A DNA stretch of 33,535 bases. It comes from JAAYBG01 sp964411675 (lineage in GTDB: Bacteria > Bacillota_I > Bacilli_A > ML615J-28 > CAG-698). Both the position numbers and the translations under genes were made by a program. A model generated the notes under the pieces. That model was not told the origin of the DNA. It worked only from the letters and a program-made list of their open reading frames with translations, and did no database searches. The first letter of the stretch is position 1. Each line of letters starts with the position of its first letter. This document shows, one piece after another, positions 8,765 to 15,898 of the stretch. The stretch covers positions 1 to 33,535 of the forward strand of contig CAYPLR010000018.1 of assembly GCA_964411675.1 (NCBI GenBank), read 5' to 3'.

Positions 8765-11377
8765 TTATTTTATGTACGTAAGATTTTCATCTTGGTACTT
8801 TTCAATTGTCATATCAATTGCTTTTAAGAAAGATTCACGAGTATAGTTAGATTTACTAAATGTAATATCCATTTCTTTGATTGATTGATATTGCTTAATT
8901 GCTGCATAATATCCATCAGTTGCTAACTCTTTAAAGATTGGAGCATAATATGTTTCAATTGCTTTCACCATTTCATCTGTTAGATCTTCATCAGCTGCAT
9001 CTTCAATATACTTCTTAATGATTTCTAGCGATGGTAAAATTTGAGTATTACCTTCTGCATCTTCCCATGTTGCTAATGGTGTTGTTGTTAAGTTAGCATA
9101 AACGTGGAAACCATATTTAGTTTGAATATAATCATTGTAAATAACCATTGAATCAGATTCAGGATTTGCAAGCCAAATTGACTTAACAGCAGCTTCAAAT
9201 TCTTCAACCATTTCACCATTTGTAATTTCGCCTAAATCTTCAAACTTAACTGTTAAACCTGCAGATTTGAATTTTGCAACTTCGATGTTTTCAAATACAT
9301 AATTTGCACCTTCAACAACTGGTTGAGCTGCTACTGTTTGGTCTAAGTTAGCAATAAATCTTGGAGAAGCTTTAAATGCAGCAACAACTGCTTCAAGTTT
9401 TTCTTTGATTGTTCCTTCTGATGCTGTAATGTATGCTTTTACTTGATCTGTTAATTCTTTTGCAAGTGTAACTTGATAGTCAGACCAATCTTTTGGATCT
9501 AACATATTGCTAGAAGCACTTACTGCTCCCATTGGATCTTCATAAGCAGAGATTAATAGATGAACTCCTGTTGCTGTGAAGATTTCTTCTTTGATTAATT
9601 CCATTTTTTCTAAATAGAATTGCCATAATGAAGAAGTTTCCTCGGCTTCACTTAAATCACCCAATGACTTCTTAAAATCAGAAATAATATCGCTCTTTAA
9701 GAAATACATACGTAATTCTTGTTCATCACTTACACCATAAATATTTTGTAAGAATTCTTCCCATGTCATAGTACTTGGACTATATCCATAGCTTTCATAA
9801 GCCCCTGCAGAGAAATTCAACTTTTCATTACTTACTTCAGTTGTTAATTCTTGATATTTTTCTTGATCTAACCACTTATCTTTTTCTTTATTAGCAGTGC
9901 TTGTTGTATCAAAGTATTTGTTATAATCTGTATTAACTAAGAATCTTTCTTCATTGATTAATGTAATCGCTAAAGAGATTCCATAAATCTTATCCATAGC
10001 ATCAAATAATTGATCTGCTGTATATTCATGACCTTCAACGCCAGCAACTAAATTATCACTAGCTTTCTTTGTAGTTTCATGAGTAATGCTATATGTTTTA
10101 GCACTAGATACATATTGGTTTTCTAAGAATGTGTCATAAATTATTAAGCCTTTATCTTGACGCAATTCAGCCATCTTAGTTTCAACAAATGTGTCAGTAA
10201 GTGTTTCTTCAACAAGTTTTTCATAGATTTCTTCATTCACTGTACTTTGTTCTGGAGCAGCAACTTCTGCTAACTTCATAATAAAGCAATAAATTGAACC
10301 ACTACTATAACTTTGTGGAGTTGGCGTAAACCATTTTTGTGTATAAGTTACTTCACTACTAGTAGTATAAGAAACCATCGTATTCTTTAAATAATTCTGA
10401 ACGCTTGATTGATAAGCATAAATCTCATCATAGGTATAATGAAGAGCATTTAGAGTTTCATCCGTTTCAGAAACAGTAGTCTTAAATTGGTATAACCCTT
10501 CACCATTAATAGTATATTGTTTACCTTCAGTTAATACTAAACGATTTACTGGATAGCCTTCTGTTTGGAAAGCACGAGTTGTATTGTACATGCTTACCAT
10601 AGCAGCTACTACTTCGCTTGTTGTTAAGGTAACTTCTTCGCCATCAACAGTTTTAACCCATCTAGTAAAATCATCGCTGGTATTTGCTGTACTTGTCTTA
10701 ATTGTAATACCTAATTGTGCTAATGCGTTATTAGCTTGAACTTCTGTAGAGAAAGGTACAATCATTGCCCAATATTCTGATTTGTAATTAGAAGTATAAT
10801 AAGAAGAGTAATCAGATTGTGTGAAATATTTTTCACTATCCTTTGTTGCTTCAGCATTCTTTTCAGCAATTTCTTCTTCTAACTTGTCAGCAGCATATAA
10901 TTTTTTTGCAAGAATTAAACGATAATGGTTTTCAATTTCTGTCATAGAAACTAAACCATATGATGAAAACATAGTATCTAAGAATTCATCTTCTGCTTCT
11001 GTAATTTCTTCTGCAGTCAATTCCTCTTTACCATCAGGAAAAGTAGCTTTTTCAACTTCATCGTCGATTGCTTCTTGTGTTACTTTGTCCCAATAACTCG
11101 TACCATCTTTTTTAATATCTTTCAATAAATCCTTGTTAATCATAGTTACTAATGAACTAACACCAACATTTTCTTTTAGCTCATCATATAATCTACTATT
11201 CGTAAGTTTATATGTAAATTCCCCTTCTTTGGCAGTTAAATAAACGCCATCAGGATCTGCTATCACTGGATTGTCTTTTTCTTTTGATAAGACTGTACAT
11301 GTCACAGCTGTTCCGATAATAATTAATAGAATTATTATTAACGGTAATGTTTTTTTGATTACGGTTGAACCATTCAT
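8765..11377 (-). CDS. Large membrane-anchored PrsA/SurA-like putative foldase with two modules
   Basis: 870 aa, one N-terminal hydrophobic segment (about 10-32) and an otherwise polar, acidic, Cys-poor exported body. The TM end AVTC is a poor lipobox, so a TM anchor is more likely than a lipoprotein. Two stretches look alike: residues 54-88 (LYDELKENVGVSSLVTMIN...) and 451-480 (LFDAMDKIYGISLAITLIN...), both resembling the SurA/PrsA N-terminal chaperone helix. The second is followed by a parvulin-like region: GVHLLISAYEDP (604-615) as the opening strand, GEMVEEFEAAVKSI (721-734) and TKYGFHVYANL (753-763), matching the 'MVxxFE..A...GyHii' end of rotamases. The first copy has only a weak parvulin-like region near 202-225. 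It was probably formed by internal duplication. Role inferred: folding of exported proteins. It has its own promoter, an RBS (GAGGAG, 8 nt from ATG), and a terminator. Confidence 0.6.
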   Translation of the reverse strand: MNGSTVIKKTLPLIIILLIIIGTAVTCTVLSKEKDNPVIADPDGVYLTAKEGEFTYKLTNSRLYDELKENVGVSSLVTMINKDLLKDIKKDGTSYWDKVTQEAIDDEVEKATFPDGKEELTAEEITEAEDEFLDTMFSSYGLVSMTEIENHYRLILAKKLYAADKLEEEIAEKNAEATKDSEKYFTQSDYSSYYTSNYKSEYWAMIVPFSTEVQANNALAQLGITIKTSTANTSDDFTRWVKTVDGEEVTLTTSEVVAAMVSMYNTTRAFQTEGYPVNRLVLTEGKQYTINGEGLYQFKTTVSETDETLNALHYTYDEIYAYQSSVQNYLKNTMVSYTTSSEVTYTQKWFTPTPQSYSSGSIYCFIMKLAEVAAPEQSTVNEEIYEKLVEETLTDTFVETKMAELRQDKGLIIYDTFLENQYVSSAKTYSITHETTKKASDNLVAGVEGHEYTADQLFDAMDKIYGISLAITLINEERFLVNTDYNKYFDTTSTANKEKDKWLDQEKYQELTTEVSNEKLNFSAGAYESYGYSPSTMTWEEFLQNIYGVSDEQELRMYFLKSDIISDFKKSLGDLSEAEETSSLWQFYLEKMELIKEEIFTATGVHLLISAYEDPMGAVSASSNMLDPKDWSDYQVTLAKELTDQVKAYITASEGTIKEKLEAVVAAFKASPRFIANLDQTVAAQPVVEGANYVFENIEVAKFKSAGLTVKFEDLGEITNGEMVEEFEAAVKSIWLANPESDSMVIYNDYIQTKYGFHVYANLTTTPLATWEDAEGNTQILPSLEIIKKYIEDAADEDLTDEMVKAIETYYAPIFKELATDGYYAAIKQYQSIKEMDITFSKSNYTRESFLKAIDMTIEKYQDENLTYIK

Positions 11378-11457
11378 AAATTTCGCTCCTCATTTTAATT
11401 AATTTTCTTTTTTTGATACAAAGAATGTGTAATTCCCTTTTATAATACAACATAAAT

Positions 11458-11485
11458 ATTATACTACTTTTTTAAAAAAAGTAAA
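11458..11485 (-). promoter_or_regulatory. Promoter of the 870-residue foldase-like gene
   Basis: On the minus strand TTTACT (11485-11480), a 16-nt A/T tract spacer and TATAAT (11463-11458), about 80 nt before the ATG. Confidence 0.55.
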
Positions 11486-11526
11486 TATTTTTTTGAATAA
11501 TATCGGTTTTATCATCCTATCCTAGT

Positions 11527-11562
11527 AAAAGAGCCCTTAGATACCATATTAAGGACCCTTTT
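11527..11562 (-). terminator. Strong minus-strand hairpin in a gene-free region
   Basis: Two 13-nt arms (11562-11550 and 11539-11527) pair completely on the minus strand, with two G-T wobbles and a 10-nt loop. On the plus strand the same positions become A-C mismatches, so the RNA is read on the minus strand. The stem ends in TTTT, but only ACTAGG follows, so termination may be weak. No annotated minus-strand gene feeds it. Confidence 0.5.
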
Positions 11563-11672
11563 ACAACTTTGATAATAATAGGAAACAAGAAAAGAGAGTC
11601 TACTAAATTAGGGGTTTTCTAGTAGACTTGTCTCAAAGAATTTTCATTCTATCGACACCTTAATGATAGTAT

Positions 11673-11689
11673 ATGTAAAGTATTTACAT
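11673..11689. promoter_or_regulatory. Perfect 17-bp palindrome, possible operator
   Basis: ATGTAAA-GTA-TTTACAT, a perfect 7+3+7 inverted repeat with the size and form of a dimeric repressor site. It lies about 100 bp before the plus-strand promoter of the 89-residue gene and about 190 bp from the foldase promoter. The factor is unknown. Confidence 0.35.
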
Positions 11690-11786
11690 GGATGTTACCT
11701 TATTCAGAAAATAAGCTGCATCAAACAAATTTTTATTTACTTTCGGTAAATTATAATAAAATTTAATTAAATGAATCTTAAACTTA

Positions 11787-11816
11787 TAGACAATTTCCTG
11801 TTTTTATTGTTATAAT
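11787..11816 (+). promoter_or_regulatory. Promoter of the 89-residue orphan gene
   Basis: TAGACA (11787-11792), an 18-nt spacer and TATAAT (11811-11816) with TGT as an extended -10. The gene begins 33 nt downstream. Confidence 0.6.
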
Positions 11817-11849
11817 AAATTCATAGATTGGAAGGGGGAAAGAAATCTT

Positions 11850-12119
11850 ATGCCAAGAAAATATAATATAGAAGAAACTGAAAAAATTGTTGAAAGATTA
11901 TGGAAAGAATTAGAACCAAAAATTGTAAAATCAATCTGTGAAGAATTTAAACTAGATGAAAGCTGTGATTTTCTAACTTTAGATGAGTTGCGTTTTAAAG
12001 GTTTCGGCTTGGGCTTTTGTTATATTATTTGGCAACATCAGAAAAAAATACTAAAAAGAGACTACAATATATACTGGAAATCTCCGGCTGAATTAGAGCC
12101 TGAGATTAGATTTTATTAA
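11850..12119 (+). CDS. Small protein of unknown function (89 aa)
   Basis: I do not recognise a family. The protein is polar and mostly helical in its first half (charged, with EETEKIVERLWKELEPKIVKSICEEF), followed by a more hydrophobic stretch GFGLGFCYIIWQHQKKILKRDYNIYW that is too short and too charged at its end for a sure membrane segment. It is aromatic-rich toward the C terminus. No signal peptide. Coding is supported by its own promoter, a strong G-rich Shine-Dalgarno site (GGAAGGGGG, about 11 nt before ATG) and an intrinsic terminator directly after the stop. It is the only plus-strand gene among minus-strand neighbours in the first 23 kb. Confidence 0.7.
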   Translation: MPRKYNIEETEKIVERLWKELEPKIVKSICEEFKLDESCDFLTLDELRFKGFGLGFCYIIWQHQKKILKRDYNIYWKSPAELEPEIRFY

Positions 12120-12126
12120 TTGAAAT

Positions 12127-12160
12127 AAAAAAGCAGGGGAATATTCTCCTGCTTTTAATT
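12127..12160. terminator. Bidirectional intrinsic terminator
   Basis: AAAAGCAGG and CCTGCTTTT arms around a near-palindromic centre, with T-rich flanks on both strands. It serves the plus-strand 89-residue gene and the minus-strand surface block. Confidence 0.85.
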
Positions 12161-12369
12161 TTATTCTTTATTGTTAGAATTTGTAATAACACTCCCATTT
12201 TCTTTCTGATACTTACTCGTTTTATTTTTGATATCATTTTTAGAATTTCTAAAAATTTCAAGTTTTTGCCATAAAAAACAAGAGTAACAATATATATTAA
12301 CATTACAACTATCAGTATTGCATATAATATGAATTCCTTTTGTTCTTTCTTTGCTTTTCCTGCTATCCT
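12161..12369 (-). pseudogene. Possible frameshifted small membrane-protein gene
   Basis: Directly after the metallophosphatase stop, the same minus-strand frame reads KAKKEQKEFILYAILIV and continues through a hydrophobic segment to LVFYGK. At a run of five A (12267-12263) a one-base insertion would join it to the frame KLEIFRNSKNDIKNK..., a hydrophilic tail that stops at TAA 12163-12161, only a few bases before the terminator. The joined product would be a single-TM protein of about 65 aa. No good start codon precedes the TM segment, so it is either a remnant or a gene damaged by a frame error. Inference only. Confidence 0.35.
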
Positions 12370-14544
12370 TTAAAAATATCTTCTTCGCCTAATCATGAAT
12401 AAGACTAAAGCTAAGCCAATGAAAGACAAACTTTTACCTGATGAAGAACATCCTGGTTTTGGTTCGGGTTCTGGTTCAGGTTCAGGCTCAGGTTCGGGCT
12501 CAGGTTCGGGCTCAGGTTCAGGCTCAGGTTCGGGCTCGGGTTCAGGCTCTGGCTCAGGTTCAACATATTTTGCTGTTACTTTTACATCAATTTCTTCCTT
12601 AACATCGAATCCAGTAACGGTAGCTGTAATCACTACATCTCCAGGTTTCACTGCTGTAATAACTCCATTTTCTACTGTTGCAACGGTCTCATCACTAGAA
12701 GTCCATACAATTTTATCCTCAAATCCTTCTGTGATTGTAACATCAATTTCAGTTGTAATTCCTTCCTCAATGGTAATTTCCTTCGGATTAATCACTAAGG
12801 TTGGTGGTACAATCTCTTTATTAATTTCTAAAGTACCCAGTAAAATTTCTTTGCTCTCGGCTGTAGAATAACCAAATAATTCAATTTTATTCTGATCACC
12901 AAAAAGAGTTTTGTTTAATTTCACATATTTTGCTGTTTCATCGATTGTTGTTTGTAACACCCCATTCATATAAACTCTAACCTCAGATAATAAAACTGTT
13001 TCAATCGTAGAAGGATCAAAATTAACAATATAGTTTTCTTCTGTTTCCATATATGTGATATTTTCATATTCACCATAACTTGGAAACGTGTTAAAAGATA
13101 CTACTTGCTCTTGGCTAGTTCCATCTTTAAAATCAACTTTTACTGTATAACTATATTCTGTATCAACGCTTAATCCACTGATTGTACCACTAATATCCAA
13201 ATCGGATGTAGCTCGCTTTGTAAAGACTACTTTATTATTCGCATCGGTAACAGTGATGTAGTTTACATATCCATAACCTGATTTATCCCAGCTGATTTCA
13301 GCTTTCTTTCGATTAGAAGCAATTGCTTCTATTTTTATTTTATTCATATACTCTTCTTTTGAAAATTCTGTACCAACTTCTGATCCTCGTTTTGCTTGTG
13401 ATATTCCTTGGAAACTAACTGTATCTCCTGTGTATGCTTTATAACGAATTGCAGTTGGAGTAACTGTCATTAATACGAAACGATCCGCAGGATTATACGT
13501 TGATCCCGCTTCGATTGAAATATAATTTTTTAATTGCCGTTGTTGCAAAGTATGGCCGTGACCCGTTAAATAAAAATCAATGTCATATTCATTTAGTACC
13601 GGAACCCACATCGAATTCACTAAGGTTCCATCACTACCATATTGAGGAAAATGCCCAGTAACAAAGACATATTGAGGTTGTTCTGTATCCATAATATTTC
13701 TGAACCAATCGATTTGTTTTTGATAAGCACTTGCGCTTTTTATTGTAGTGTCAATAACAAAGAAGTACGATGTTCCATATTTGAAATAATAGGATGTCCC
13801 AGCAAAATCAACAGCTCCATTATCAGGATTATTGTGTACAGAATTAAAGAAGCGTGTTCCAGCATATCCTCCTGCAGCATCTAAAATATCATGATTTCCT
13901 ATCGCCATTGCTAGTGGAGCATAACGAAGTTTGTCTGCATTCATTATAATTTCATAATCTTGTAGCTTACCACCATCATTAATAATATCTCCACAATTGA
14001 TAATAAATGAAACGGGTGTATTATTAGCATCCGCTTGAGCAAAAGCATGAGTTAAAGTATCCAAATAGTTTTGATTTGTTGCAGCTGATCCATATAATTG
14101 GCTATCACTAATAACAAGAAAAGTAAAGTTTTCTGCCCCTGCTGTCTTAAAGAAATAATCACTGGACATATTGGTTTTCCCTACTCGATAGCGATATTCT
14201 GTATCAGGGGTTAAATCTGTTAAGGTTACACCACACTTATAATTCGGTTTTGTTCCCGTATACCCCAATGTAGTTCCTTCTAATTTGAAATCAATGGGTT
14301 CACATTCACCTGGAATTGTTGTTGCATTAGCATAAGCAGTATCTTCTTTTAACGCTAATTGAACAAATGTTCCCTGATAATCTGTTTGCCAGAAAATATT
14401 CATTTCTGTGGCCATATCTTCACCAGGATTTGTTGCCATAATGTGAACATCTCCATTACTAGCAGCCACTTTTAATGGTGTTGTAATCCCTAAAACAACT
14501 AATAAAAATAAAACTATCAACCATGATTTCTTTAAAAATTTCAT
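12370..14544 (-). CDS. Surface metallophosphatase with FN3-like and Big2 domains, (EP)n stalk and Cys-type C-terminal signal
   Basis: Exported, surface-attached calcineurin-like phosphatase, 724 aa. Order: signal peptide 1-28 (cleavage after KVAAS-like); purple-acid-phosphatase N-terminal FN3-like domain 30-135; metallophosphatase 140-365 with D147 (DSQ), D186 (CGD), GNHD 216-219, H298 (GHFP) and GHGH 328-331, so all metal ligands are present; an FN3-like domain about 400-490; a further beta domain to about 575; a Big2 domain about 583-657; an EP repeat 662-695; then PKPGCSSSGKS, a TM helix and RRRRYF. The tail has the three parts of a sorting signal (motif, TM, Arg cluster) with a Cys like those of MYXO-CTERM and Synerg-CTERM. 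RBS GAGAGGAG precedes ATG. Substrate unknown; nucleotides or sugar phosphates are likely. Confidence 0.88.
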   Translation of the reverse strand: MKFLKKSWLIVLFLLVVLGITTPLKVAASNGDVHIMATNPGEDMATEMNIFWQTDYQGTFVQLALKEDTAYANATTIPGECEPIDFKLEGTTLGYTGTKPNYKCGVTLTDLTPDTEYRYRVGKTNMSSDYFFKTAGAENFTFLVISDSQLYGSAATNQNYLDTLTHAFAQADANNTPVSFIINCGDIINDGGKLQDYEIIMNADKLRYAPLAMAIGNHDILDAAGGYAGTRFFNSVHNNPDNGAVDFAGTSYYFKYGTSYFFVIDTTIKSASAYQKQIDWFRNIMDTEQPQYVFVTGHFPQYGSDGTLVNSMWVPVLNEYDIDFYLTGHGHTLQQRQLKNYISIEAGSTYNPADRFVLMTVTPTAIRYKAYTGDTVSFQGISQAKRGSEVGTEFSKEEYMNKIKIEAIASNRKKAEISWDKSGYGYVNYITVTDANNKVVFTKRATSDLDISGTISGLSVDTEYSYTVKVDFKDGTSQEQVVSFNTFPSYGEYENITYMETEENYIVNFDPSTIETVLLSEVRVYMNGVLQTTIDETAKYVKLNKTLFGDQNKIELFGYSTAESKEILLGTLEINKEIVPPTLVINPKEITIEEGITTEIDVTITEGFEDKIVWTSSDETVATVENGVITAVKPGDVVITATVTGFDVKEEIDVKVTAKYVEPEPEPEPEPEPEPEPEPEPEPEPEPEPEPEPEPKPGCSSSGKSLSFIGLALVLFMIRRRRYF
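12461..12561 (-). repeat. Hexanucleotide tandem repeat coding for (Glu-Pro)n
   Basis: About 17 near-identical 6-nt units of the type GGTTCA/GGCTCA/GGTTCG (plus strand), read on the minus strand as Glu-Pro pairs. Third-base variation between units shows selection on the peptide. Unit length is in frame, so slippage changes stalk length and not reading frame. Confidence 0.9.
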
Positions 14545-14590
14545 CGTTTTCTCCTCTCAAATCAAGTAAATATTATTTATATACCCTTCT

Positions 14591-14618
14591 ATTTTACCAT
14601 TTTTAAAAATAATGTAAA
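14591..14618 (-). promoter_or_regulatory. Promoter of the surface metallophosphatase
   Basis: On the minus strand TTTACA (14618-14613), a 16-nt spacer ending TGG and TAAAAT (14596-14591), about 47 nt before the ATG. Confidence 0.6.
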
Positions 14619-14638
14619 CCTTTTCTCCTTATTTGGGA

Positions 14639-14667
14639 TTAAAAAAGCACTAGTTTTCCTAGTGCTT
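14639..14667 (-). terminator. Intrinsic terminator after the Big2 lipoprotein
   Basis: Minus-strand AAGCACTAG-GAAAA-CTAGTGCTT (9-bp perfect stem) followed by TTTT; 26 nt beyond the stop at 14694. It separates this unit from the metallophosphatase promoter. Confidence 0.85.
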
Positions 14668-14693
14668 ATCTTTTGTATTTTTAGATTTTTTAG

Positions 14694-15869
14694 TTAAACT
14701 TTTTGTTTTGTATTTCCCATCTTATTTTCAACAAATAAAACATATCTGCTATTCATAATATCATCTAGAATTCCTTTTGTTTCTGTAATGTTCACCCACG
14801 TATCATCGATTTGTGGAACTTTCAAAGCATCTTTCATCGCTTGAAAACTCTTCAAAACAATATTATCAACATAAGCCGTTGGATTAGCAGGGTAATCTCC
14901 TTCCAACTTGTCAGTATCATTGCCCTTATTCACTCTTATTTTCATCCATCCAGGAATTCCTCCACCTTCTGTTTGATACAAAAAAGGAACATCTTTCGCA
15001 AATTGATAAAGTTTTTCTTCTTTTAGAATATAAGCGCTATAAGTTTTTAATTCGCTTCCAGTTACAGAAGCATCCCAAGTAATCACTAAACGCATCCATT
15101 CTTTTGGTGTCCAAGTAGCTTTTGATTCTAATCGGATTCCATATCCTCCTGAAGTCTGGTCAATTCGATAACGAATTCCTCCTCCTTGATGTAAATGAAT
15201 ACTAAACAAACGATAATTTTTATTAGAATAAATTTCAAATGACATTTGACTATTTAAATTTTCTAAGCGAACATCAACGGAAAAATAGCCATCACTAATG
15301 ATTGGAAATCCTCTTTCCAATTTTGCATCAGTATAATCATTACTAGTTAATCGTAAAGCATAATCTAATTCAGTGGGTTTTGCAGCTGCTTTTTCATCAC
15401 TTCGAAATGCACCCACTAATTCATCTGTTTTTAAATCACTATTTAAACTCCACTCATCAAGGAAAGTAATATATTCAAATCCTTCATACCAAATCTCAAA
15501 TTCTTCTGGCGTTCGATTGATTTCATCTTGAATAGGGGGAACATCTTCTTGGATGATTTCAATAACAACGGTTGCTTCTTCTGTATTTGTCTTGACAGTA
15601 ATGACCACTTTTCCTTTTGCATGTGCTTTTACTAGTCCTGTTTCGCTGATGGAAGCCACCGTTTTATTATTAGTTGACCAAATAATTTCTTCTTCATTCA
15701 CATCTTTATTAATACCTAATTGTATTTCTTCATCAACAAATATTTTCTCTGCTGCATCCGTAATCGCTAATACCACTTCTTCTTTAGGCTTTGTACACGC
15801 GAAACTCATCATCACTAAACACATTAACAAACCTATTAAAATACTTTTCTTCATTGTAGTTTTAGTCAA
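14694..15869 (-). CDS. Lipoprotein with Big2 domain and lectin/LamG-like domain
   Basis: Surface lipoprotein, 391 aa. The signal peptide KKSILIGLLMCLVMMSFAC ends in a lipobox-like SFAC, the Cys being the lipidation site. Next is a Big2 (Ig-like) domain, about 30-110, with the typical IIWSTNNKTVASISETGLVKAHAKGKVVITV. The rest (about 120-370) is beta-rich, with FEGFEYITFLDEWSLNS-type opening, aromatic-rich strands and a WTPKEWMRLVITWDASVTGS stretch, recalling concanavalin/LamG-like carbohydrate-binding folds. No catalytic site is recognisable. It follows the alpha-toroid lipoprotein by 29 nt, so it is probably a binding partner. Start is uncertain: the TTG at 15869 is 13 nt after AGGAGG, and the ATG at 15854 is further still but begins the natural signal peptide. 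Confidence 0.75.
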   Translation of the reverse strand: MTKTTMKKSILIGLLMCLVMMSFACTKPKEEVVLAITDAAEKIFVDEEIQLGINKDVNEEEIIWSTNNKTVASISETGLVKAHAKGKVVITVKTNTEEATVVIEIIQEDVPPIQDEINRTPEEFEIWYEGFEYITFLDEWSLNSDLKTDELVGAFRSDEKAAAKPTELDYALRLTSNDYTDAKLERGFPIISDGYFSVDVRLENLNSQMSFEIYSNKNYRLFSIHLHQGGGIRYRIDQTSGGYGIRLESKATWTPKEWMRLVITWDASVTGSELKTYSAYILKEEKLYQFAKDVPFLYQTEGGGIPGWMKIRVNKGNDTDKLEGDYPANPTAYVDNIVLKSFQAMKDALKVPQIDDTWVNITETKGILDDIMNSRYVLFVENKMGNTKQKV

Positions 15870-15898
15870 ATGAATGACATTTCCTCCTTTCTTATCCC

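Larger units (their letters stand above)
11378..11849. other. 472-nt gene-free region with several dyads
   Basis: No convincing ORF. It holds, from left to right: the foldase promoter (11458-11485), the 13-bp minus-strand hairpin (11527-11562), a perfect 9-bp inverted repeat AGTCTACTA/TAGTAGACT (11597-11605 and 11620-11628), an operator-like palindrome (11673-11689), a further dyad ATTTAC-TTTCG-GTAAAT (11735-11751), and a plus-strand promoter (11787-11816). A small minus-strand RNA ending at the 13-bp hairpin would explain the left half. Confidence 0.5.

Noticed and set aside
12106..12303. Minus-strand 65-residue ORF as a real gene
   Set aside because: Its C terminus runs through the bidirectional terminator and into the 89-residue gene; only the frameshifted reading makes biological sense.
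12461..12561. Tandem repeats as a CRISPR-like array
   Set aside because: Six-base units without spacers; a coding low-complexity repeat.
12395..12871. Plus-strand 158-residue ORF with a Gly-Ser repeat
   Set aside because: It is the reverse of the (EP)n-coding repeat and Big2 region; it has no promoter or RBS, and the minus-strand gene has clear domains.
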